Part shown: one piece after another, positions 7,061 to 16,927 of the stretch | Layout: each line of letters starts with the position of its first letter | How positions within the stretch are numbered: position 1 is the stretch's first letter | From: Candidatus Thioglobus sp. | GTDB taxonomy: Bacteria; Pseudomonadota; Gammaproteobacteria; PS1; Pseudothioglobaceae | Direction: 5' to 3' | Length of the DNA stretch: 59,496 nucleotides | NCBI GenBank assembly: GCA_012959965.1 | Contig: DUCF01000088.1 | Coordinates: 1 to 59,496 of the forward strand | Notes under the pieces: model-generated | What the model was told of the DNA's origin: nothing | The model's input: the letters and a program-made list of their open reading frames with translations, nothing else | The model's database searches: none | Program-made: the position numbers and the translations under genes

Positions 7061-9913
7061 ATGAGTGAAAAGATTGAAGCCCTATTAAATAACGACGTTT
7101 TTGCCGATAGACATATTGGCTCTTCAGCTGCCCAAAAGCAACAGATGCTTGATTATTTGGGTGTTGATGACATGGAGGGCTTATTAGAGCAAGTTGTTCC
7201 TAGCAATATTCGCCGGAAATCGGAAATGAATATTGACGAAGGACTTTCAGAACTTGCAGCACTCAAAAAATTGAGAAATTTGGCGAGAGAAAACAAACGC
7301 CTTAAATCTTTTATCGGTCAAGGCTATTACAACACCATCACGCCGCCGGTTATTCAGCGCAATATTTTGGAAAATCCTGCGTGGTATACGGCTTACACGC
7401 CTTATCAGGCTGAAATTTCTCAAGGCCGTATGGAGGCAATGATCAATTTTCAGACGATGGTTGCAGACCTTACTGGTTTACCACTTGCCAACGCCTCGAT
7501 GCTGGACGAGGCGACAGCCTGTGCCGAGGCAATGAGCTTCTGCAAAAGAGTGAGCAAATCTAAAAGCAACACATTTTTTGTTGCCAATGATTGCCACCCA
7601 AGAAATATTGAGCTGGTTCAAACCAGAGCCAAGCCACTGAACATTGAAATTGTCATTGGAAATCCATTAAGCGACCTCGAGGGGCTGGATGTATTTGGTG
7701 TTTTGCTGCAGTATCCGAATACCTATGGTGGCTATAGTGATTATTCAGACATCATTGAAACCGCTCACAACAATAAAGCACTGGTTGCAGTGAGTGCCGA
7801 TTTATTGGCCTTAACGCTATTAAAGCCGCCAGGGGAAATGGGTGCTGATATCGCTATTGGTAACACTCAAAGATTTGGCGTACCGTTGGGTTATGGTGGT
7901 CCACATGCGGCTTACATGTCCACTCGAGACGAGTATAAGAGGGCTTTGCCAGGCCGCATCATTGGTCTATCTATTGATAGCAATGGCAATCCAGCTTATC
8001 GCTTGGCCTTGCAAACACGCGAGCAACACATTCGTCGTGAAAAAGCGACGAGTAATATTTGTACTGCACAAGCACTACTAGCTATTATGGCAGGAATGTA
8101 TGCCGTTTATAACGGTGCTGACGGTCTAATTAAAGTGGCAAAAAGAGTGTTTCGCTATACGGCCGTATTTGCAGACGGCATTAAGCAGCTGGGCCTTGAG
8201 GTATCTAACGAGACATTTTTCGACACCATTGCTATTCGTGTCGACGATTCGAGCGAGATCATTAAGCGAGCCGAAGCTGCTGGTTACAACATTAACCTTG
8301 TTTCAGCCACTATGGTGTCAGTAGCGTTTGACGAGCTATCCACGCCTGAAGATATTGAGGCTCTATGGGGCGTCTTTAGTGAAAATTCTGCCCTTAGTGC
8401 GCAGAGCGTTTTTGAGAAAAATACCAGTGAAATCAGCAAAGCATTGGGGAGAACGTCCCGATTCTTAACAAATGCCGTTTTCTCGTCTCATCATTCTGAG
8501 ACACAAATGATGCGCTATTTGCGTCATTTAGCGGATAAAGATTTGGCGCTTGATCGTACGATGATTCCGTTGGGCTCGTGCACAATGAAACTCAATGCAG
8601 CCGCTGAATTAATTCCAATTTCTTGGCCGGAATTCTCCCAGATTCACCCTTATGTGCCTCTGGATCAAGTTCCGGGGTATCATAAAATGATTGACGAGTT
8701 GGAGCGGATGTTGTGTGAAGCAACGGGCTACGATGCTATTTCATTGCAACCGAACTCTGGCGCTCAAGGTGAGTATGCAGGCCTTTTGGCTATCAGCGCT
8801 TACCACCATTCTCGTGGCGATGATCGGCGCAATATTTGCCTCATTCCAGCTTCTGCACACGGCACTAACCCAGCTTCAGCGCAAATGGCGGGAATGAAAG
8901 TTGTGGTCGTGAAAACAGCAGAAAACGGCAATATTGATTTGGGTGACTTGGCCAGCAAGTGCGAGAAGCACCAAGAAAATTTAGCCGCAATTATGATTAC
9001 TTATCCGTCCACACACGGTATTTTCGAAGAAGACGTTAAAGAGGTTTGTGAGATGATTCACCAGGCTGGCGGTCAAGTTTATATTGATGGCGCCAACATG
9101 AACGCTATGGTCGGCGTTGCCGCCCCTGGAGAATTCGGTGGTGATGTTTCCCATCTTAATTTACATAAAACCTTTGCCATACCACACGGTGGTGGTGGTC
9201 CAGGTGTAGGCCCTATTGGCGTTAAGCAACATTTGGCTGAGTTTTTGCCTACAACACCTGTTAAAGAAACAACGACAGGTAGTGTTTCAGGTGCGCCGTG
9301 GGGTTCGGCGAGTATTCTTCCGATCAGCTGGATGTATATTTCGATGCTGGGAAAAGAGGGTTTGTACCAAGCAACAACCAATGCAATTTTAAATGCCAAC
9401 TATATGGCAACACGTTTGGCCGAGTACTATCCACTCCTTTATACGGGCAAAAACGACCGAGTGGCTCATGAGTGTATTGTTGATTTACGCCTAATTAAAG
9501 ACGAGGTAGGCATTAGTGTTGATGACGTTGCTAAGCGTTTAATTGATTATGGCTTTCACGCACCAACCATGTCTTTCCCTGTGCCAGGTACGCTCATGAT
9601 TGAGCCAACAGAGTCTGAATCATTGGAAGAGTTGGATCGTTTTTGCGATGCGATGATTCGCATCAGACAAGAGATAAAACGCATTGAAGTGGGCGAGTGG
9701 CCTGTGGATGATAATCCGCTAATCAATGCTCCACATACGATAGAACTGGTAACATCTTCTACATGGAGTTGTTCTTACTCGAGAGAAGACGCTGCCTATC
9801 CAGTAAGGAGTTTGCAAAAAGGCAAATACTGGCCACCTGTTGCTCGAGTTGACAATGTTTATGGAGATAAGAATTTAATTTGCTCATGTCCAAGTTTGGA
9901 TTCGTATACATGA
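7061..9913 (+). CDS. gcvP: Glycine dehydrogenase (decarboxylating), P protein
   Basis: This 950-residue single-chain P protein is a PLP enzyme that decarboxylates glycine onto the GcvH lipoyl arm. The N-terminal half starts ADRHIGSS. The PLP lysine lies near residue 702 in [18 protein letters not shown], the glycine-rich loop typical of the family. Full length indicates the undivided proteobacterial form rather than separate GcvPA and GcvPB subunits. It completes gcvTHP, which would consume glycine from sarcosine oxidation encoded at 22136-27283. The L protein (lpd) is not in this window. Confidence 0.97.
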   Translation: MSEKIEALLNNDVFADRHIGSSAAQKQQMLDYLGVDDMEGLLEQVVPSNIRRKSEMNIDEGLSELAALKKLRNLARENKRLKSFIGQGYYNTITPPVIQRNILENPAWYTAYTPYQAEISQGRMEAMINFQTMVADLTGLPLANASMLDEATACAEAMSFCKRVSKSKSNTFFVANDCHPRNIELVQTRAKPLNIEIVIGNPLSDLEGLDVFGVLLQYPNTYGGYSDYSDIIETAHNNKALVAVSADLLALTLLKPPGEMGADIAIGNTQRFGVPLGYGGPHAAYMSTRDEYKRALPGRIIGLSIDSNGNPAYRLALQTREQHIRREKATSNICTAQALLAIMAGMYAVYNGADGLIKVAKRVFRYTAVFADGIKQLGLEVSNETFFDTIAIRVDDSSEIIKRAEAAGYNINLVSATMVSVAFDELSTPEDIEALWGVFSENSALSAQSVFEKNTSEISKALGRTSRFLTNAVFSSHHSETQMMRYLRHLADKDLALDRTMIPLGSCTMKLNAAAELIPISWPEFSQIHPYVPLDQVPGYHKMIDELERMLCEATGYDAISLQPNSGAQGEYAGLLAISAYHHSRGDDRRNICLIPASAHGTNPASAQMAGMKVVVVKTAENGNIDLGDLASKCEKHQENLAAIMITYPSTHGIFEEDVKEVCEMIHQAGGQVYIDGANMNAMVGVAAPGEFGGDVSHLNLHKTFAIPHGGGGPGVGPIGVKQHLAEFLPTTPVKETTTGSVSGAPWGSASILPISWMYISMLGKEGLYQATTNAILNANYMATRLAEYYPLLYTGKNDRVAHECIVDLRLIKDEVGISVDDVAKRLIDYGFHAPTMSFPVPGTLMIEPTESESLEELDRFCDAMIRIRQEIKRIEVGEWPVDDNPLINAPHTIELVTSSTWSCSYSREDAAYPVRSLQKGKYWPPVARVDNVYGDKNLICSCPSLDSYT

Positions 9914-9939
9914 GTTAGATTCGCAACATAAGGATTAGC

Positions 9940-10455
9940 ATGAAGTCGATTGTTATAAGTGTATTGGGTAATGATAAGCCGGGCTTGATAGATGGCCTAT
10001 CGAGTATCGTAGATTTGCATAACGGTGACTGGGTAGAAAGCAGAATGTCTAAAATTGAAGGCAAGTTTGCCGGAATTCTCAGAATTAATGCGCCTGATGA
10101 CAACTTGCAGTCTCTTTTAGAGAGCCTTTCTAGTGCTGATTTAGGGTTGTCTATCGTTTGTGAAGAAGTGCATCCGCCAGCTAAATTTTCTAGATTCAAA
10201 AGCTATAATATTGAGCTGATTGGCAATAACCACAGCGGCATTATCCGACAGTTGTCACATGTTTTAACTAACTTGGGCGCAAACCTAGAAGAAATGCAAA
10301 CCGAAGTCATTGATGGCTCTATGTCGGGAGAAAAGCTTTTCAAGGCGAAGATTCACTTGCAGCTTCCTGTTGGTGTGAATGAAGATTTTGTTAGAGCAAA
10401 ATTAGAGCAAATCGCTAACGAAATGATGGTTGAAATCTACAGCTACGAAGATTAA
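9940..10455 (+). CDS. gcvR: GcvR-like ACT-domain regulatory protein
   Basis: This 171-residue protein has two ACT-like halves, from about residues 1-75 (MKSIVISVLGNDKPGLIDGL) and 88-165 (YNIELIGNNHSGIIRQLSHVL). This is the architecture of GcvR, which binds glycine and modulates GcvA control of the glycine cleavage genes. It starts after an AAGGATTAG ribosome site, 26 bases downstream of gcvP, so it is probably co-transcribed. No GcvA-type activator is adjacent. Regulation of gcv by this protein is inferred from position and family. Confidence 0.8.
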   Translation: MKSIVISVLGNDKPGLIDGLSSIVDLHNGDWVESRMSKIEGKFAGILRINAPDDNLQSLLESLSSADLGLSIVCEEVHPPAKFSRFKSYNIELIGNNHSGIIRQLSHVLTNLGANLEEMQTEVIDGSMSGEKLFKAKIHLQLPVGVNEDFVRAKLEQIANEMMVEIYSYED

Positions 10456-10490
10456 GACGGCACACCCTCTCAGTAAAAAACCAATAAAAA

Positions 10491-11390
10491 TTAGTGCACT
10501 ATTGGTGCGTTCTTTTTGCGCGTAGCCAAGCCTTGCATAGTAATAGCGCCAAGCATTATCAAGCCACCAATTAGAGTATTCAGATCTGGCACCTCATTAA
10601 TGCCGATGATAGGCAGCCAAGCCCAGAAAATACCGACGACCACCTCTAGTAACGAGAGCAAAACAAGTTCTGCAGCGGGCAAATATTTTGCACCCAAGCC
10701 GTAAAGAACTAATCCAGCACCAACAATCGTGCCGTGAGTCACACTTAATTTAATATTTATTTCCGGCATAACAAAGCTCAAATCGTCACTTGCCAGAATC
10801 AAAACACAAGTCACTACAATCCCCACAAGACCAGAGAGAGCCGGAGTTAATAATTTTGGCGTTTCTGGATTATGGCGGATAGTGATGGTGTACATGGCAA
10901 AACAAAACGCGGTAAACATACCGTATAGGACGCCAATAATTGTATTGGAGCTTTCCACGTTCCAAACCATGACAACCACGCCAACAATCACAATAAACAT
11001 ATTAATGATGGTGGTTCGACTGAGTTTTTCACCGAGTAGTAAATAGCCAAACACAGCAGAGAATAAAGGAGCAAGCGCAAGCATCAGTAAAGTGATTGCC
11101 ACTGTTGTTATGGTTAGCGCGTAGATAAAGCCAAACATGGCCATCATAAGTAATATGGCGCCAGAAACAGCCCAGCGGTCAATGCGCTTCAAATTGGCAA
11201 GAAATTCCCGCCTATCACGCAATAATATATATAGCATTATGGTCGCACAAATGGCAAAACCTCGATAAAAAAGATAAAGGAGTTTGTAGTTTTCTGCATT
11301 TTCCATAAGGCGCACAATGGGGGCGCCAAAACTCCAGACAATGCCCGATAGACAAACGAGCACAAAACCCAGTAAGTATTTATTCTCCAC
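10491..11390 (-). CDS. EamA/DMT-family permease
   Basis: This 299-residue polytopic membrane protein has about ten hydrophobic helices and two repeated EamA halves, typical of drug/metabolite transporters. The start is a GTG at 11388-11390, preceded by AGGGGG on the minus strand. It is oriented against the gcv operon and divergent from the hydantoinase operon. It could export or import an amino acid or catabolic intermediate of the surrounding island. The substrate cannot be read from sequence. No dedicated betaine or creatine ABC importer is visible in the window. Confidence 0.85.
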   Translation of the reverse strand: MENKYLLGFVLVCLSGIVWSFGAPIVRLMENAENYKLLYLFYRGFAICATIMLYILLRDRREFLANLKRIDRWAVSGAILLMMAMFGFIYALTITTVAITLLMLALAPLFSAVFGYLLLGEKLSRTTIINMFIVIVGVVVMVWNVESSNTIIGVLYGMFTAFCFAMYTITIRHNPETPKLLTPALSGLVGIVVTCVLILASDDLSFVMPEINIKLSVTHGTIVGAGLVLYGLGAKYLPAAELVLLSLLEVVVGIFWAWLPIIGINEVPDLNTLIGGLIMLGAITMQGLATRKKNAPIVH

Positions 11391-11552
11391 TCAACCCCCT
11401 TTTTAGACATCAGAGCAGATGTCGTTGATTCGGGCATTTTGTTCCTAATGATGTGAACTGTCCAACGATATTTTTTGACAACAGTTATCGAGTTTTTCGA
11501 TTTCAGAAAAATTGTTTCAATGCCCTTAAAGTATCTTAATATCTGGAATTTA

Positions 11553-11582
11553 CATATATAATACGTATATAATTTATATATG
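11553..11582. promoter_or_regulatory. Perfect 9-bp inverted repeat overlapping -10 boxes before the hydantoinase gene
   Basis: CATATATAA (11553-11561) and TTATATATG (11574-11582) are exact reverse complements separated by 12 bases. TATAAT strings occur at 11557-11562 and 11568-11573, so the dyad overlaps likely promoter elements 21 bases before the start at 11603. No good -35 is visible, which suggests an activator-dependent or regulator-occluded promoter. The winged-helix regulator at 16412 is a candidate binder. Confidence 0.4.
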
Positions 11583-11602
11583 TTATTAATTTAAACAATG
11601 TT

Positions 11603-14600
11603 ATGACGAGTGAAGCAACCCCCATAAGCAATAACAAATGGCAATTTTGGATTGATCGTGGCGGCACCTTTACCGATGTTATTGGTAAAAGCCCTGCTGG
11701 GCAGGTTACAAGTCATAAACTGTTGAGTGAAAACCCTGACCAGTATAAGGATGCCGCCATTCAAGGCATTAGAGATTTGCTTGAACTTGGGAGTGATGAG
11801 AGTATACCCATGGATAAAATCGATGCTATAAAAATGGGTACTACGGTCGCTACAAACGCCTTGCTTGAGCGTGACGGCGAGAAAACATTGCTTGCGATTA
11901 CTAAGGGTTATAAGGACATATTACGTATAGGCTATCAGCAAAGACCTAAGCTATTTGCCCTTGATATTCAACTGCCAGATATGCTTTACAGCGATGTTGT
12001 TGAAATTGAAGAGCGAATAGATGTTCATGGCGATATTATCAAAGAACTGGACCAGTGTTATTCGACTAAGCAACTGCAAAAAGCATTTGATGGGGGTTAT
12101 CGATGCATTGCAATCGTATTGTTACACGGATATCGTTATCAACAGCACGAGTTGCAATTAAAGGGCATTGCAGAAACGATAGGGTTCGAACAAATATCGG
12201 TAAGTCACGAGGTAAACCCCTTAATGAAAATTGTTCCAAGAGGTGACACAACCGTTGTGGATGCATATCTTTCGCCAATACTTAGGCGTTATGTAGAACA
12301 GGTCGAGAGTGCTCTGGGCAGCGCAGGTGCTGAGAAAGGCAAGCTTATGTTTATGCAATCTAATGGCGGCTTAACAGATGCGCGTTTTTTCCAAGGTAAA
12401 GATGCGATATTGTCTGGCCCTGCCGGCGGTGTTGTTGGTATGGTAAAAGTGGCTGAAAAAGCTGGATTCTATAAGCTAATCGGTTTCGATATGGGTGGCA
12501 CATCAACGGATGTTTCCCACTATGCAAACGACTACGAGCGAACGTCTGAAACACTAGTGGCCGGTGTGCGTGTTAGGGCGCCGATGATGTTAATACATAC
12601 TGTTGCTGCTGGTGGTGGCTCCATTTTGCACTTTGACGGTGCACGCTATCGCGTTGGGCCAGAATCTGCTGGCGCCAACCCTGGTCCAGCCTGCTATCGA
12701 AATGATGGCCCTCTAACAGTGACAGATTGTAATGTTATGCTGGGTAAATTAAAAACCGAGTTTTTCCCTAAGGTATTTGGACCTAATGCAGATCAGGGGC
12801 TTGATGTTGATGTGGTTGAGCAAAAATTTAAGCAACTCTCAAGTGAAATATCTGCGGCAACACAAAAGCCAATCACAGTGACTGAAGTGGCCGAAGGTTT
12901 CCTCTCGGTTGCCATCGACAGCATGGCAAATGCCATCAAAAAAATATCGGTTGAACGAGGTTATGACGTGAGTGATTACACACTTTCTTGTTTCGGTGGC
13001 GCTGGCGGTCAACATGCTTGCTTGGTTGCAGACAGTCTTGGCATACAACGCATCCATCTACACCCTTTTGCTGGCGTTTTATCTGCTTTTGGTATGGGTC
13101 TTGCAGACACAAGGACAATCAAAGACTTGGCAATAGAGCTAACCTTAGATCCCTGCGTTGTAGAAGGCTTACACGCACATTTTTCCGATTTGCAAACGCA
13201 GGGCGTTAATGATATGACAGCGCAAGGCTTAGAGGCTAACAAGCTATCGTTTGCTCGTCGTGTTTATCTCCGGTACAAAGGCTCTGATAGTGCTTTGGCG
13301 GTTAGTTTTGGGGGTTGTGATAAGTTAAATTACGATTTTGAGGTCATCCATAAGGCCCGATTTGGCTTTACTTCACCGGAAAAAGCCTTGATAGTTGAAT
13401 CTATTCAAATAGAAGTGTCTTGTGAGAATGAAAAAAGCAACTTGGTCGGGCATCGAATGAGTCCAAAGGTAACAACTAAAGCAGCTACATTGCCGGTGAT
13501 AATCGGCGGCAAGGAGTACGATACGCCGCACTACCTTCGCGATGATATTGCCAGTGATGATGCTATCGATGGCCCCGCAGTCATTATTGAGTCAACTTCA
13601 ACTATTGTCATTGAGCCGGGTTGGCAAGGAACCATTCGAAAAGAAAACGATCTTGTTCTGGAAAGAGTCGAGCCATTAGTGAGAGATAGTGCGATTGGCA
13701 CTGATGTTGATCCTGTGATGTTGGAAATTTTTAACAACTTGTTTATGAGTGTTGCCGAACAAATGGGTACAGTGCTTGAAAATACAGCATCATCAGTTAA
13801 TATTAAAGAGCGCTTGGATTTTTCGTGTGCACTGTTTTCCGCGAGAGGAGATTTGGTTGCCAATGCGCCTCATGTGCCTGTCCATCTTGGTTCAATGAGC
13901 GAATCAATTAAAACAATTATTCGAGAGAACGGCGAGACAATGTCTCCCGGTGATGCGTTTTTAATCAACGCGCCGTACAACGGCGGCACTCACCTCCCTG
14001 ATATTACCCTTATCAAGCCTGTGTATGACGAGCAGAATAAGGAGGTTATTTTTTACGTTGCAACTCGTGGCCACCACGCCGATATCGGTGGTACCGTGCC
14101 AGGCTCTGCGCCGGCATATTCCACGCATGTCAGCGAAGAGGGTATTTTAATTGATAACTTTACTTTGGTTTCAAAAGGTGTTTTCCTTGAGAGAGAAGTC
14201 AAAGAGTTGCTTTGTTCTGGCGAGTATCCTGTCAGAAATATCCAGCAAAATATTGCCGATCTAAAGGCACAAGTGGCGGCAGCCGAAAAAGGCGCTCAAG
14301 AGCTGCTCCTTGTGATTCGACACTATGGCTTGGATGTTGTTCATGCATACATGCAGCACGTTCAAGATAATGCCGAGGAGACTGTGAGACGTGTACTGGA
14401 TGTGTTGAGTGATTCAAGCTATAGTTACAAAATGGATGATGGTCATCAGATATGTGTCGCCATTACTGTGAACAAAACACAAAGAGCAGCCACCATAGAT
14501 TTTACTGGGACTAGCGATCAACATCCAAGTAACTATAATGCACCAAGGGCTATCTGTCAGGCAGCAGTGCTTTATGTTTTTCGTTGTATGGTTGATGACG

Positions 14601-15247
14601 ATATTCCCCTTAATGCTGGCTGCCTTAAACCTCTCAAGCTGATTATTCCTCAGCGCTCAATTATTAATCCGGAGTATCCAGCCGCAGTTGTTGCCGGCAA
14701 TGTTGAAACGTCACAATATATTGTTGATACGCTGTTTGGCGCCCTGGGTGTTGTTGCGGCTTCACAGGGTACTATGAATAACTATATTTGGGGAAACGAG
14801 CGTATACAAAACTACGAAACGATTTGTGGTGGTGCCGGAGCAAGTGCAAAGCAGGCGGGTTGTGATGCGGTTCATACTCATATGACAAACTCGAGGATTA
14901 CGGATCCTGAAGTATTGGAGTGGCGCTTTCCGGTGCGCTTAGAGTCATTCTCAATTCGCAAAAACTCTGGCGGTAAAGGCCTTAATAAAGGCGGTGAAGG
15001 CGTTGATCGACGCATGCGGTTTTTGGAGTCGATGACCGTTAACATGATTGCAGGGCATCGAGTTGTTCCTCCGTATGGGCTTTCTGGTGGAGGCACTGGT
15101 GCTTTGGGTGAGAACTACGTTATCCATGCCGATGGCAAACAAACAGATTTAGGAACCAAGGGTCAGATAGAAGTAGTGAAAGACGACGTCTTTGTTCTAA
15201 AAACACCTGGTGGCGGTGGTTTTGGAAAATCAATAAACGAATTATAG
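11603..15247 (+). CDS. Fused HyuA-HyuB hydantoinase/5-oxoprolinase family protein
   Basis: This 1214-residue protein joins both subunits of the ATP-dependent hydantoinase/oxoprolinase family. The HyuA half (about residues 15-690) has the ATPase-type motifs DRGGTFTDVIG and GFDMGGTSTDVS. The HyuB half (about 700-1210) begins DPVMLEIFNN and includes SCALFSARGDLVANAPH. Single-chain forms are typical of 5-oxoprolinase, while N-methylhydantoin amidohydrolase, acetone carboxylase and others are often split. The creatinase and sarcosine oxidase genes downstream make N-methylhydantoin, a creatinine breakdown product, an attractive substrate, but 5-oxoproline cannot be excluded. It leads a tight operon running to 19463 and has its own AT-rich promoter region. 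Confidence 0.88.
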   Translation: MTSEATPISNNKWQFWIDRGGTFTDVIGKSPAGQVTSHKLLSENPDQYKDAAIQGIRDLLELGSDESIPMDKIDAIKMGTTVATNALLERDGEKTLLAITKGYKDILRIGYQQRPKLFALDIQLPDMLYSDVVEIEERIDVHGDIIKELDQCYSTKQLQKAFDGGYRCIAIVLLHGYRYQQHELQLKGIAETIGFEQISVSHEVNPLMKIVPRGDTTVVDAYLSPILRRYVEQVESALGSAGAEKGKLMFMQSNGGLTDARFFQGKDAILSGPAGGVVGMVKVAEKAGFYKLIGFDMGGTSTDVSHYANDYERTSETLVAGVRVRAPMMLIHTVAAGGGSILHFDGARYRVGPESAGANPGPACYRNDGPLTVTDCNVMLGKLKTEFFPKVFGPNADQGLDVDVVEQKFKQLSSEISAATQKPITVTEVAEGFLSVAIDSMANAIKKISVERGYDVSDYTLSCFGGAGGQHACLVADSLGIQRIHLHPFAGVLSAFGMGLADTRTIKDLAIELTLDPCVVEGLHAHFSDLQTQGVNDMTAQGLEANKLSFARRVYLRYKGSDSALAVSFGGCDKLNYDFEVIHKARFGFTSPEKALIVESIQIEVSCENEKSNLVGHRMSPKVTTKAATLPVIIGGKEYDTPHYLRDDIASDDAIDGPAVIIESTSTIVIEPGWQGTIRKENDLVLERVEPLVRDSAIGTDVDPVMLEIFNNLFMSVAEQMGTVLENTASSVNIKERLDFSCALFSARGDLVANAPHVPVHLGSMSESIKTIIRENGETMSPGDAFLINAPYNGGTHLPDITLIKPVYDEQNKEVIFYVATRGHHADIGGTVPGSAPAYSTHVSEEGILIDNFTLVSKGVFLEREVKELLCSGEYPVRNIQQNIADLKAQVAAAEKGAQELLLVIRHYGLDVVHAYMQHVQDNAEETVRRVLDVLSDSSYSYKMDDGHQICVAITVNKTQRAATIDFTGTSDQHPSNYNAPRAICQAAVLYVFRCMVDDDIPLNAGCLKPLKLIIPQRSIINPEYPAAVVAGNVETSQYIVDTLFGALGVVAASQGTMNNYIWGNERIQNYETICGGAGASAKQAGCDAVHTHMTNSRITDPEVLEWRFPVRLESFSIRKNSGGKGLNKGGEGVDRRMRFLESMTVNMIAGHRVVPPYGLSGGGTGALGENYVIHADGKQTDLGTKGQIEVVKDDVFVLKTPGGGGFGKSINEL

Positions 15248-15256
15248 GAGAAAGAA

Positions 15257-16408
15257 ATGGCCATTCATTTTAGTAGGAAAGAGTTTAATAACCGTCAAGC
15301 CAAAGCAATCAGGGCACTCAATGAGAGGGGTCTTGACGGCTTATTAATGTTCCGCCAAGAAAGTATGTACTACCTCAGCGGCTACGACAGTTTCGGTTAC
15401 GCCATGTTTCAATGTCTGTATCTGGGCGCAGATGGGCGCATGGTGTTGTTGACGCGTGCACCAGATCTTGCACAGGCTGAGTTAACATCCATTCTTGATG
15501 ACATTCGCATTTGGAAGGATGAGGCTGGGATGAATCCAGCTCAGAATCTAAAAAAACTACTAAAAGAGCTGAATTGCGACAATAAGAATTTGGGTATCGA
15601 GTACGACAGCGTTGGCTTGACGGCACACAATTACCGCTTAGTAGACAACGCTTTAGCTGGGTTTTGTGAGCTAAGTGACGCCTCCGACTTGGTTAACAAG
15701 CTGCGCTACATCAAGAGTGAGACGGAGCTTACTTATATTCGAAAGGCAGCAGAACTTGCTGATGATGCTTATGATGCTGGGGTGAAATTAACCAAAGCTG
15801 GTGCTTTTGAAGGCGATATTTTGGCAGCGATGCAAGGTGCAGTTTTTCAGGGGGGTGGCACCTACGCCGGCAATGAATTTATTATTGGCTCTGGAGAACA
15901 CGCACTACTGTGTCGTTACCACGCCGGACCTCGTCAGCTTGATGCTGTCGATCAAATGACTTTGGAGTGGGCAGGCTGTTATCGGCGCTATCATGCTGCT
16001 ATGATGCGCACCGTACTCATAGGCGAAGCTCAACCGGAGCACCATCATATGCACTCAGTAGCGACCGATGCATTGCTTGCCTGTGAAGAAGCGTTAAAGC
16101 CTGGGAATACCCTTGGAGATGTTTTTGCAGCGCATGCAGGTGTCATGGATGCCGGCGGATTAAGAGAGCATCGATTAAACGCTTGTGGTTATACTATGGG
16201 GTGTGCATACGCACCGATCTGGGTTGATTACCCAATGATTTTTGAGAATAACCCGATGCTGGTAGAAGAGAATATGGTGTTCTTTTTACATATGATTGTG
16301 ATGAACCGAGACAATCGCCTGGCGATGTGCCCTGGCCATTCTGTGATTATTGGCGCGAATGGCGCTGAACGCCTTAGTCGTACACCACTTGACTTGGAGA
16401 TTAAATAA
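15257..16408 (+). CDS. Creatinase/ectoine-hydrolase-like M24 protein lacking metal ligands
   Basis: This 383-residue pita-bread protein starts after an AGGAG site, 9 bases behind the hydantoinase gene. All five canonical M24 metal ligands look replaced. The usual D-x(10)-D becomes E237 and A248 (LEWAGCYRRYHAAMMRT), the histidine loop reads GYTMGCAYAPIW, and the two late glutamates are absent. H222 in RYHAGPR occupies the position of the catalytic histidine of creatinase. Creatinase and the ectoine hydrolase DoeA are known metal-free or metal-depleted members that cleave non-peptide C-N bonds. I infer a hydrolase for a guanidino, carbamoyl or cyclic amide compound, possibly the product of the fused hydantoinase. 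It is clearly not the main creatinase (19580). Confidence 0.75.
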   Translation: MAIHFSRKEFNNRQAKAIRALNERGLDGLLMFRQESMYYLSGYDSFGYAMFQCLYLGADGRMVLLTRAPDLAQAELTSILDDIRIWKDEAGMNPAQNLKKLLKELNCDNKNLGIEYDSVGLTAHNYRLVDNALAGFCELSDASDLVNKLRYIKSETELTYIRKAAELADDAYDAGVKLTKAGAFEGDILAAMQGAVFQGGGTYAGNEFIIGSGEHALLCRYHAGPRQLDAVDQMTLEWAGCYRRYHAAMMRTVLIGEAQPEHHHMHSVATDALLACEEALKPGNTLGDVFAAHAGVMDAGGLREHRLNACGYTMGCAYAPIWVDYPMIFENNPMLVEENMVFFLHMIVMNRDNRLAMCPGHSVIIGANGAERLSRTPLDLEIK

Positions 16409-16411
16409 CCC

Positions 16412-16927
16412 GTGAGTTCAAAAGATCAATCAATCGTCTCTTCCTCGCATCTTGCCCAAGGAGTAGGTGGAGTACTTTCCGAAGTTGAGTACGGCATTAT
16501 AATTGCCAGCAATGCCATGCAAAACTGGATTGTCAGGTGCATGGTTGCAGCCGGCGGCCCTGAAAAAGTAACTTACACAGACTCTCTCGTGTTGCACAAT
16601 GTTTATCATCGAAATCGTGCCAAGCGCCTTGCGGATATTTGTTTTACCCTCAATATTGAAGACTCTCACACTGTCGCCTATGCATTAAGAAAATTACACA
16701 AGTTGGCGCTTATTGAGGTTGAAAAACGAGGTAAAGAAAGCTTTTACCAAGTGAGCAAACAGGGTAGAAAAATCTGTGAAAGGTATGCCGAAATCCGCCA
16801 GCAGTGTTTGGTGGAAGCGTTGGGTGACCTGTGTAATGATAATCAAGATTTGCACGAGGTTGCTCGACTACTTAGGACCCTATCGGGACTCTATGATCAA
16901 GCTGGTCGTGCCGCTACTTCATTATGA
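16412..16927 (+). CDS. Winged-helix (MarR-like) transcriptional regulator
   Basis: This 171-residue protein uses a GTG start 3 bases after the preceding stop. A winged-helix core spans about residues 55-120: RAKRLADICFTLNIED, then a recognition helix in SHTVAYALRKLHKLALIE, then a wing with KRGKESFYQVSKQG. This resembles MarR-like regulators found beside DUF1989 genes, and here the stop overlaps the DUF1989 start by four bases (ATGA). It probably regulates its own operon, with the inverted repeat at 11553-11582 as a candidate operator. The ligand is unknown. Confidence 0.72.
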   Translation: MSSKDQSIVSSSHLAQGVGGVLSEVEYGIIIASNAMQNWIVRCMVAAGGPEKVTYTDSLVLHNVYHRNRAKRLADICFTLNIEDSHTVAYALRKLHKLALIEVEKRGKESFYQVSKQGRKICERYAEIRQQCLVEALGDLCNDNQDLHEVARLLRTLSGLYDQAGRAATSL

